Source: an uncultured Clostridia bacterium (GTDB lineage: Bacteria > Bacillota > Clostridia > Peptostreptococcales > Anaerovoracaceae). From it: a stretch of DNA of 11,851 bases. The position numbers were made by a program, and so were the translations under genes. The first letter of the stretch is position 1; the number at the start of each line of letters is the position of its first letter. The notes beneath the pieces are model-generated. The model was not told where the DNA came from. It was given only the letters and a program-made list of their open reading frames with translations, and did no database searches. Positions 1 through 8,600 of the stretch are shown here, piece after piece. Location: NCBI GenBank assembly GCA_934277495.1, contig CAKQUI010000070.1, forward strand, positions 1 to 11,851, written 5' to 3'.

Positions 1-188
1 ATACAAAAACCAGCGCCATTGCTAAAAGCTATATCCTGAATTTTTTCATACGGTCTCAAGCTGTAAATTTCCAGCTTTCTTAACCTGGCAACTGCAACAA
101 AGTTCCTTTTTTCAGACACCACGACAGCTACTCCAGTTAAATGCTCATACGATTCATATGAGATCACAGATCCATTTACTTCGCACAT
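1..188 (-). CDS. Putative immunity protein for the orphan AHH toxin (5' part only)
   Basis: This is an open frame of 62 codons running off the left edge of the window, so only the N-terminus is visible. It starts MCEVNGSVISYESYEHLTGV and ends in ...IAFSNGAGFC at position 1. The ATG (188-186) lies inside the last codons of the upstream AHH toxin frame, whose TAA is at 178-176, and an AGGAG (200-196) sits 7 nt ahead of it. This overlap and spacing are typical of a toxin-immunity pair translated together. From its position it should neutralise the AHH nuclease encoded just upstream, probably in the cytoplasm, since no signal peptide is seen. The alternating hydrophobic pattern (VAVVVSEKRNFVAVARLRKLEIYSL in outline) followed by 'YEKIQDIAFS' resembles one blade of a WD40/PQQ-type beta-propeller. 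That is only an impression from 62 residues. The family is not recognised. Confidence 0.7.
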   Translation of the reverse strand, partial: MCEVNGSVISYESYEHLTGVAVVVSEKRNFVAVARLRKLEIYSLRPYEKIQDIAFSNGAGFC

Positions 189-1159
189 GCATTTGCTCCT
201 TTCAAAACTACTTTCAGTCCTCTTAATGCCCCCTTTGCAGTCACTGCGTTTAGTTTTGTTACACCTGATTTTTTTACTTTTTTAGGGTACATTCTACTTA
301 GAACTGTAACGAACTTTTGTGATAATCTCATTACAGCAGTCACCCCATTGTGATATCCCTTTGTATGCAAATGCTGATGGAAATGTTTCTTCAATGCAAC
401 TAAATTTCGCTTCGAGTTTATACTTATATGATTCTTATATAATACTTCTCTTGCATATTCAGCATGTCTATCTTTTTTTGCAACTATATGGTGCTTGTGT
501 TTGCTGGGGCTCTTACCTTTTTTTCTTCCTCTTTTTAGTGACTCCTTTATAGATTTAAGCATAACATATATCGTCCCAAATTCTACCTGTGTTTTCTTCC
601 AAGCTTCTTTCGTCTTTCGCATTGGAAGTCCTATTGCTACAGATGCTACGGCAGTCATTGCACCACCAAAAAATCCTACAACAGACGCAGTACTCATGGA
701 TGAAAATACGGCTGGCAAAGCCCAGACAAAATGCCCACTAGGGTCAACATAGTTTATCGGATTATTAGCACAGTACGCATACAGGTGCAGTGTATCCGGC
801 TGGGTGGCTTCGCCTCTGTATGTATCCTGGGTTATGAATCTGGCGTTTTCCGGGTCGTAGTATCTTGCGTTATAGTAGTACAGTCCGCTGCTCTTGTCAT
901 AGATCTGACCTGTGTAGCAGATCTCGTTGTCGAAGTCAGCTCCGTTCATTATCGTGGTGTTGCCAAAATCGTCGTACTGGTATGTTGCTGCTGCGCTGCC
1001 TTTTGCGTCTATGATGCTGGTGGTGCTTTCTCTGATGTCTTTGTTGTAAAGATACCAGTTTTCTGCATCGCCTGTGCCTCTTGACGTGGCTATCACATTG
1101 GCGCTGGTGCCCAGCAGGTTCATTGAGCTTCTGTTTCCGTAAAAATATGTATTAATCAA
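176..1159 (-). CDS. Orphan (displaced) RHS C-terminal cassette with AHH-family nuclease toxin
   Basis: This 327-codon frame from a TTG is a tip module without its own RHS shell. Residues 8-143 repeat the end of the RHS core of the large gene, including GLYYYNARYYDPENARF and closing with NPINYVDPSGH. Residues 144-180 are a hydrophobic Ala/Gly/Val-rich stretch, and about 181-220 are strongly basic. Residues 221-275 match the AHH group of HNH/Endo VII-fold nucleases: KHHIVA (His223, His224), a following ARE..L..H.ISIN, Asn252 in RNLVAL, and HFHQHLHT (His261, His265). A metal-dependent DNase is the expected activity for this family. The TTG overlaps the TGA of the preceding immunity gene and has no convincing Shine-Dalgarno, and there is no signal peptide. 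The frame is therefore probably not exported as it stands and is best read as a stored alternative toxin tip. An internal start at Met13 is possible. The toxin domain call is firm; the status as a translated gene is uncertain. Confidence 0.85.
   Translation of the reverse strand: MINTYFYGNRSSMNLLGTSANVIATSRGTGDAENWYLYNKDIRESTTSIIDAKGSAAATYQYDDFGNTTIMNGADFDNEICYTGQIYDKSSGLYYYNARYYDPENARFITQDTYRGEATQPDTLHLYAYCANNPINYVDPSGHFVWALPAVFSSMSTASVVGFFGGAMTAVASVAIGLPMRKTKEAWKKTQVEFGTIYVMLKSIKESLKRGRKKGKSPSKHKHHIVAKKDRHAEYAREVLYKNHISINSKRNLVALKKHFHQHLHTKGYHNGVTAVMRLSQKFVTVLSRMYPKKVKKSGVTKLNAVTAKGALRGLKVVLKGANACAK
196..200 (-). promoter_or_regulatory. Ribosome binding site of the second immunity gene
   Basis: AGGAG lies within the coding sequence of the orphan AHH toxin, 7 nt before the ATG at 188-186. 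It decides the start of the partial immunity gene. The other nearby ATG codons, at 191-189 and 175-173, run into stops within a few codons. Confidence 0.65.
731..1140 (-). repeat. Direct repeat, orphan copy of the RHS core 3' end (410 bp)
   Basis: This is the second copy of the end of the RHS core, in the same orientation and reading frame as 2669-3078. Hand alignment gives 22 mismatches in 410 positions with no gaps, about 95% identity. Five of the mismatches cluster in the last few codons around DPSGH. Homology starts abruptly at the codons for GNRSS (the ACGGAAAC shared by both copies) and ends at DPSGH, where the two toxin tips diverge. Only three residues differ in protein: Ser for Arg after AKG, Met for Thr before NGADF, and Val for Thr before DPSGH. 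Confidence 0.93.
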
Positions 1160-2103
1160 TACGACATCTCGACCGAATCCAAAAAAATTCGAAAAGCTTT
1201 TTCACTTTCTTCATTGAAAACTCTATTTCTGAAAATCACTACTGTATTTTCGCTGACACTACTGAAAATATCAATATATTTTGAGTACTTCATATTGTCT
1301 AATCCAGAATGTCTATACGAATACTCTATAGAAGAGACACCATCAATCAATATTTCACGTTTAGCTATCTTTATAACATTGCTGTCTTCGTCCAGCTGTT
1401 TTATCTTTTTCAATATATACATATCCACAGTTTCACAAGATTTAACACTGACATCGATGACATCTATAAAGATATCATCGATGCCATCACCTGCTACACT
1501 GTGACGGTACATCATTTTTTTTACTCTGTAATCAGAAGAGTTCACAATTCTGCGTTCCCAATTATCTCTTATTTCATATGAAACTTTTGAAAATCCATCT
1601 ACAATATATTCTGCACTTTCTTTGAGATATGGCGCATAATTATCCTGATCATCATAGATATATGGTATACCGCAATCCTCAAGAAATTTTATATCTGCAT
1701 CACTGCTACTATAGATTCGGCATTCATTTTCATGAGCAATAGTCTCCAACCAACATCTTCCTGATGCACTGTCAAAGAAACTCAGATCCTCCGGAAGTTC
1801 AGGATAAACCCATTTATATATCCCGCCTGCAGAATTCACCATGTTACGCACACCCTTCGAAGTGCTGAAAACGTATATTTCTCTTTTGTATGAACTCTTT
1901 ATACTAAAGTACTTCTTTGAGACCATCCGGTCTGTTATATATGGTCTCATCTGGCAAACTATATCTCTTACTCGTCGCTCATTTTCATGCTCATCTCCTC
2001 CCAAAATAGGGATGTTCAGAGCAAAACGATCGCAGCATCTAAATGCGTAATCGATCAATTTCAAATATTGTTCTCCACTTATATTGCTAGTTATTATAAT
2101 CAT
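1156..2103 (-). CDS. Immunity protein for the resident RHS toxin tip (two-part, 315 aa)
   Basis: The gene lies immediately behind the RHS toxin. The toxin stop and this ATG read TGAAATG, so translation is probably coupled; the site ahead is weak (AGAAAG). The open frame extends 39 codons further upstream, but that part overlaps toxin coding sequence and is unlikely to be used. The protein has no signal peptide and should bind the toxin in the cytoplasm of the producer and its kin. In the N-terminal half, EQYLKLIDYAFRCCDRFAL, LPEDLSFF (about residues 103-110), WLETIAHE (118-125) and CGIPYI (144-149) recall a family of small immunity-like proteins that I remember being found beside polymorphic toxins. 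That resemblance is from memory. Residues about 211-315 look like a separate alpha/beta domain, ending in FRIFLDSVEMSY, a pattern like DcrB/PsbP-type domains. The second domain is unusual if the family is normally about 150-170 aa. The immunity role rests mainly on position. Confidence 0.75.
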   Translation of the reverse strand: MIIITSNISGEQYLKLIDYAFRCCDRFALNIPILGGDEHENERRVRDIVCQMRPYITDRMVSKKYFSIKSSYKREIYVFSTSKGVRNMVNSAGGIYKWVYPELPEDLSFFDSASGRCWLETIAHENECRIYSSSDADIKFLEDCGIPYIYDDQDNYAPYLKESAEYIVDGFSKVSYEIRDNWERRIVNSSDYRVKKMMYRHSVAGDGIDDIFIDVIDVSVKSCETVDMYILKKIKQLDEDSNVIKIAKREILIDGVSSIEYSYRHSGLDNMKYSKYIDIFSSVSENTVVIFRNRVFNEESEKAFRIFLDSVEMSY

Positions 2104-2104
2104 T

Positions 2105-2668
2105 TCAATATCTTTCTGTAAAATACCATATATGTGCTTTATTTTTTCTTTTTTGTACATGATAATGATGATAAAAACCAGGTTTTCCCGCTTTTCCTTC
2201 ATCAACTTCCGGACCAACAACTCCTTGAAACTGATTTGCTAAAGTTTTAGCCTTGCTTTTACTTACAGACATCACATCTTTTTGCTTTCGTACTCTGCTT
2301 TTAGCTGCACTTAAAGATATCCCTTTTCCTATCCCTACAAAATTATAACCTCCGCTGCTCGACTTCCAAGCCTCAAAATAACTGCTTTTTTTCTTTCTCG
2401 CAGCTTCTCTAATCTTTGCCTCTGCTTTTGCAATAACATTATATTTCTTTACCGCTACTGTTACCGCTAAAATCTTAGCAAGTTTCCATTTTTTTGCTAC
2501 ACTAAACTTGTTATGGAAATGTTTTCCCAAACTTCCATATCCATTACCTACATATATGCAAAATGCTGACCATGCAGCTTTAAATGTAGGTGTCGACATA
2601 TAATATAATGCTGCTATAGTTATTGCAGCAGCTGCCGCCAACAAAGCAGCTGCCGCTGCTACAGTCAT
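2105..2668 (-). other. Variable toxin tip of the RHS protein (187 aa after DPSGH)
   Basis: This is the region after the conserved DPSGH of the RHS core, not shared with the orphan copy. It begins with an Ala-rich hydrophobic segment (protein residues about 2824-2847, AAAAALLAAAAAITIAALYY), then a basic helical linker. A compact C-terminal domain follows (about 2918-3010): SSYFEAWKSS, GKGISLSAAKSRVRKQKDVM, SKSKAKTLANQF, GPEVDEGKAGKPGFYHHYH and a final KAHIWYF. The His cluster (2990, 2991, 2993) with His3002 and the upstream GPE look like the conserved end of a small nuclease-type toxin. I remember similar GPE...YHYH...HxWF tails in other polymorphic toxins but cannot name the family or assign a target. 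The high Lys/Arg content fits a nucleic-acid-binding toxin paired with an acidic immunity protein. Nuclease activity is inference. Confidence 0.75.
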
Positions 2669-5600
2669 ATGCCCGCTAGGATCCGTATAGTTTATCGGAT
2701 TATTAGCACAGTACGCATACAGGTGCAGTGTGTCTGGCTGGGTGGCTTCGCCTCTGTATGTGTCCTGGGTTATGAATCTGGCGTTTTCCGGGTCGTAGTA
2801 TCTTGCGTTGTAGTAGTACAGTCCGCTGCTCTTGTCGTAGATCTGGCCTGTGTAGCAGATCTCGTTGTCGAAGTCGGCTCCGTTCGTTATCGTGGTATTG
2901 CCGAAGTCGTCGTACTGGTATGTTGCTGCTGCTCTGCCTTTTGCATCTATGATGCTGGTGGTGCTTTCTCTGATGTCTTTATTGTAAAGATACCAGTTTT
3001 CTGCATCTCCTGTGCCTCTTGATGTGGCTATCACATTGGCGCTGGTTCCCAGCAGGTTCATTGAGCTTCTGTTTCCGTCAGCGTCTTTCGTGTAAAGCAC
3101 GGTGCCGTCCTGATAGTAGTAATCTGTCTTCGTGGTCTCTGTGGTTTCTCCATCCAGGCCTTTCACCAGCTTCGTTTCTGCTTTGCTGATACGCTGTCCG
3201 CTGCCGTTGTAGCGGTTTTCCTGAGTCAGCGTGAGTTTGTCATCTTCCTTCACTGTCAGCTTTTTCAGGCGGTCTGCTTCATCGTATTCAAAGGTCGTTG
3301 TTTCATATTTTTTGTTTCCGAGACCTTCTCTCTCAGACGTAAGGTTGCCATTGGCATCATAGGAATAAACCTTTGAAGACTGATCATCATAATCCATCCT
3401 GCTTTCCAGCTGGTTCAGCTCGTTATAGCTGTACCCTATGATTCTGGTGCCAGTACTTTCCCTGAGCCTGTTGCCGACTTTGTCATATTTATATTGGGTG
3501 ACTACACTGCCGACAGCGTCATTATTATCAGTCTCCTTAGTCTCTGTCAGTCTGCCTGCTGTATCGTAGGTGTACTCTCTTGTGATGTCTCTGCCCTGGC
3601 CGTCGTCGCTCTGGTCGTAGTCACTGACTGTCCTCTCACTTGTGATATTATTGTTCCTGTCGTACTTGTAGATATATGCTTCCTTCAGCTCGTCATGTCC
3701 GCTTCCTCCTCTGTACGCCATGGAGGTCACTCTGCCGAAGCTGTCGTATGTGTATGACTTTTCCAGGTAACTGCCGTTTCCGGTGAATCCGTAGTGGTCT
3801 TTTATTTTGCTGACTCTGCCCTGTGCATCGTACTCATACTCCCTCACGGTGTCTGCCAGAAGTCCTCCGGTCTTCGCCTTTATCTTCGTCAGCTTCTTAC
3901 TGCTGCTGTACTCGAAGGTCAGACCTTTGAGACTGCTGCCTGTATTGGCGTAGTCTATGGCTGTGACGTTGCCTTCGATATCATATGTATAGGAGACTGT
4001 CGGCTCCTCCGGCTCACTGCCTTCTCCGTCCCACTCTGTATACGAGCTCATGCGCTTGAGGGCGTCATATGTATACTTCGTGGATCTGCTGAGCTTCCAG
4101 CTGCCGTCTTCTTTCTCGAAGTCTTTCATCAGCGTCACCTGATCGTTGATGTCGTAGGTGTATTCGCTTTTCATTGTAGCGGTCCCGTCCGCTTTATGAT
4201 ATTCTACCACATTATTGCGTCCGGCGGCGTCATATCCGTAAGTTTTGTAGTTACCTTCAAGCTCTTTTTCTTTTACTACATTGCCCTCTCCGTCATATTC
4301 GAAGGTCCTCTGTATGCCTGCATCTCCGTTGCCGAGATAGTCCGTGATGCTTTCCTCAAGGCCTCTGGCGTTCGTAGTCACGGAGGACTTGCTGCCGCAT
4401 GCGTCTGTAGTCGTGACTTTCGATGTGCCGTCCGATGCGACTTTGCTGTACGAGAACTCCGTCACTGCTCCTCCCGGCTGTGCCACTCGCCTGAGCTGTC
4501 CCTCGATATCGTAGGACATGGAAGTCCTGTGTCCTTCTCCGTTTATGCTTGCTGTCACGTTGCCGTCGGCGTCGTATCTGCTCTCAGTGACGATGCAGTT
4601 TCCTCCGATGTTGTACGTGCCGTCTTTCACTGACGGGTTCACAGCTGTATGGGTCTGGTTGCCGTTCTCATCGTAGATGGAAAGGGTGAGGACTCCGCCT
4701 TCTCCGTCAGAGTTTTCCCCGTATTCATAGGCGGCTGTGACTCTGCCCGACTTGTCGAACTGCTTGTCTGTGTACATGCCGTCTGCTTTTTCTCTCACCA
4801 CATTGCCTGAAGGATCTGTAAAGGTCTGGGATGTGATGTATCCGTCCGGGTCTTTTTCGGTGATGGTATAGGCGTCAGTTACTTCCTTTGTGGCTGAGCC
4901 TGTATGGAGCGTCACGTCTTCATAATCGTATTCTGTGGTCCATGTCTTGCTGAGATCGCCCTTTTTCACATTCCTGGACTTCACTCTGTTGAGCTTGTCG
5001 TAAGTGTATGATGTAACAGTGCCGTCGGCGTCTGTTTCCGTGAGGACTGTACCGTTAGCGTCGTATGTGCTGGAAGTGGACCTTCGGGAATCTCCCTGAG
5101 TCACTACCGTCTTCGTGAGCCTGCCGAAGCCGTCGTATGTATTGACGGTCTCTGACTTCACATCTCCGTCTACAGACGTCTTCGTGCTTTTCTCACGGCC
5201 CATGGCGTCTGTGACTGTCACTGTAACGGTCTTTACGCCGTCGCACTCTTCTGTTTCTGTCTCGGTCTTGCTGCCGTCATCGCTGTATTCGTATGTATAT
5301 GAAGTCGTGCTTTTTTCTGTTCCGTCCTCCTTCGATACTTCTTCCTTCAGCTCTCCTGCAAGACCTGTTTCGCTGTCCTCTTCGTAATACTCTGACAGCT
5401 CCTCTTCGTCTGTGACATCGTCGTATGATCTTGTCTCGTTGTCATTGTCATCGTATTCGTAATCTGTATCCGACGACTTTTCTCCATCTGCGTTGTATGT
5501 AGTCTCATGAGTCACGTTGTCGCCGTCATAACTGTATTTCGTGATGGTGCCGTCTTCGGATCTTTCCTTTGTGACGTTGTCGGTCTCGCTGTCGTATGAC

Positions 5601-8600
5601 GTGGTCTCTGTCAGCGTTATATCTGTCCCTGCCACGTTCTTCGATGCATCGACGCTCTGTTTCTGACCTGTTTTTTCTGTCATAACAAGAAGGTTGTCAC
5701 GGTATGTGTATCCCGTGCGGTTCCCTGCTGCGTCGATATTTTCCAGGCAGTTGCCGAACCAGCCGTCGAACCTGTCGGTTTCGCTGGATATGGTCTTCAT
5801 ACCGGAAAGCAGACCTTTCTTTATCATGGTCTCGGTCTTCGTCTCGCTGCTGTCATCAGAGTATGTGAGTTTCTGTGTCTTGCCGTCGGGATCTGACATC
5901 TGCGAGGCTCTGCCTTCGCTGTCGTAGTCCACTGTATATCTGTTTCCTGCTGCATCTCTGATGGTGTCGAGTTTCGGCTCCTGTCTGCCGTCGTAATCAT
6001 AGCGGTATGTTATCTCTCCGTCACCGCCTGCTGCCTTGTGGGTCACTGAAGTCAGTCTGACGTTTTCTTTGTCTGCGCTGCCTGCGTAGTCATACTCGTA
6101 GCTGCTGCCGTCAGGGAGCTTCACGCTTCTGATGGTGAGCGGGTCTCCGCCTTTTTCATCGTCGTTGTATGTGAGTTCCATGGCTATGTTGCGGTTGGTG
6201 CGCACTCTGGAAAGCAGTCCGCTGTCCTGTGCATATTCAAGTATTGCGAAATTACCGTTCGATTCTGTGATATACACGAGGCTGCCGAAGCTGTTGAATC
6301 TGTATTCGCTGCCTTCCTTGTCTCTAACTGTATAGTCGCTGGTAACTGTGACAGTCTCCTTGTCGTCGTCTGTGACGATGCCTTTTTTCCTGGCCGGAAG
6401 CTCCACATCCTCCTCTGAATGTGTCTTCGTCAGTGTAACATATTTTCCCAGTGAGGATATGTACTCGGCGGTCTCATTATCGTCTGCTGCCTCTGCATCC
6501 ATAATACCGGAGTCATCTGCTGCAGTTTCATTGCTGCCGGTGTTTTCCTTGTTTCCTCCGGAAGTCTTCGTGAACTGGTACAGCGTGCCGTCTCCGTATC
6601 TCAGCACAAGACTGTCGTCGTTCTCTCCGCCGGTGTCTGCGATAGCCAGCACTTCCATATCGAAGCTGCTGCTCCATCCCATGCCCAGGGATGACATTGC
6701 GCTGGACTGGCTGTTGTATGTACGTTCGAAAGATACATCTACTCCCTCATTCGGTATCTCTGCGTCGCTCTGGGAATATGTAAAGTTTCCCTGGCTCTTT
6801 TCTATATTCGCATCGCCCTGGGGCAGTCCCATGGATGCGTAGCTCCAGTACTCCCTGTTTCCCAGTCGTTTCAGGTATTCGTCGGCGTCTGCCACTTTGC
6901 CGTACATCTGCCTGGAAAATCCGCTGCTGCTTATGATCCTGTCGTTTTCATCCTTCTGGACGGCTCTGACTCTGTAGTAATATTTTCCTGAATAACCTGT
7001 GTTTATCTCAGTGTAGCTGCAGCTGGCGAAATCGCCTGCAGCCAGTGTGACTTCAGACGGCGTGAATCCGTCTTCGGTGCTCCTGTATACTTCAAAAGAT
7101 ATGTCGTCCGGCAGCTGCGTACTGCCGGCTGCTGTCTGCCATGTGAAATATGTCTTGTAGTTCAGTCTGTGTCTCAGTGAAAATCCGACAGGTCTGAAAT
7201 CTTCTGCGGCTGATATGCTGAAAATTTCCTCAGTCAGTACGTCTGCTGTCACTGATATGTCTCCGAGGCTGGAAATATCCGCTTCGGACTCTGCTTTGAC
7301 AGTGAAGTCACTGCCGTAGATCTTTGCACCATCTATATCCGAAACGCTTATTTTCTTTCCCGGTGAAAGGGCAGTATATTTACCGCCTGATATGCTGATG
7401 CTGTATGTGACTTTTTTATCTCCGATGGTTTCAGGGGCGTCGATGCGCAGAGCAACTGCTTTGCCCTCCAGTTTTACGTCCTTTTCTGACGTTTCTCCCA
7501 TGCTGAGTGTCTTCTTTTCACCGTTTATGGTCACGGCTCTGCTGTATACAGTCCTGCCGTCTTCGCCAGTTCCTGCTGCCAGAATATCGTAATCTTTCCC
7601 TGTTTCGTACGAAGTGCCTTCTGCACATGAAAAATCATCGCTGTAGACAGCGCCTTCTGCTTTTTTCACGCCGTCCACATACCACTGCAGGCTGTCTTCA
7701 TCCAGTGTCTTCTCATCATCTTTCCTGATGCTGAGGCTTTCTGTCTTCGTGCCGATCTGGAAATGTTCGTCTTTGTAGCTCTGTCCTGATGGTCTGCTGA
7801 CTCTGAATGACGGATCTGTGAGTTTCGCAGTGTCTTCATCTGCAGGCCTTGTTATGTCTTTGTATGCAGTGGCGGTGTTGCCTGCCTTGTCGGTCACAGT
7901 AAGTTTCAGTCTGTACTGGCTTCCCGCCTTGTATTTCGAGCTGGACAGATCGATGAAGCCGAAACTGCCGTCTACTTTGCTGCTGCCTGAAAGGACTTTT
8001 TCATATGTGTCGTCTGCAGCTGATTTGTCTCTGATGCTGATGCTCCAGTCATCAAGATGTGCGTCAGATGCCTTACCGCTGATGACGCCCTGCACGAAAG
8101 TAGTCAGCTGAGCTTCCGGGTCAGTGCTGTCAACGATGTATGAAACTGTACCGGCTTCTCCTGCTGTGCCTGATTTATCCACTCCTCTGACATATATCGT
8201 ATACGAGCCTTCGTCAGATGGCTCCGCTGTCTCCATTTCGCCTTTTATGGATGGCTCTCCTGAGATATCTTTCCATTCGCCGTCTTCACCTATACGGTAC
8301 TGTATCCCGGAAAGTTCGGTGTTTTTGCTGAAGCTCCATGCGATCTTTACCTTGCTGCCGTTCTTCTCTGCTGTCACTTCCGGTCTGCCTGCAGGATTGG
8401 CTATGGTGATCTCCTTCGTCACGGTCTTTGTATTGCCTGCTTTGTCCTGTATATGCAGTTTCAGGACATATGTGCCGTTGGCATATTTAGTGGTGTCAAG
8501 TGGTCTGCTGGTGGACTCGCTCATGTCTTTGTAAAGTATGGCTTTCTGCTGCTCGCCGTCTGCTTTACTGCTGAATACTCTGATACTGCTGTCCTCTATG

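Noticed and set aside
360..390. Short similarity (TGGAAATGTTT, KHFH in both proteins) between the AHH tip and the resident tip near 2515-2525
   Set aside because: It is about 11 bp, in different contexts within the domains, and most likely chance in AT-rich His/Lys codons.
2104..2220. Upstream extension of the first immunity gene by 39 codons
   Set aside because: It overlaps coding sequence for the toxin's conserved C-terminal His motif and starts at a TTG. The ATG directly after the toxin stop gives the usual coupled arrangement.
3794..4633. Long plus-strand open frame opposite the YD repeats, and similar plus-strand frames throughout 2.6-10.8 kb
   Set aside because: These are antisense shadows of the repetitive, stop-poor RHS coding sequence. 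They lack plausible start signals and protein features, and the minus-strand frame is continuous and recognisable.
3090..6340. YD repeats as a candidate DNA tandem repeat or recombination array
   Set aside because: The repetition is at the protein motif level and strongly diverged at the DNA level. I saw no long near-identical units, so it is the normal RHS shell.
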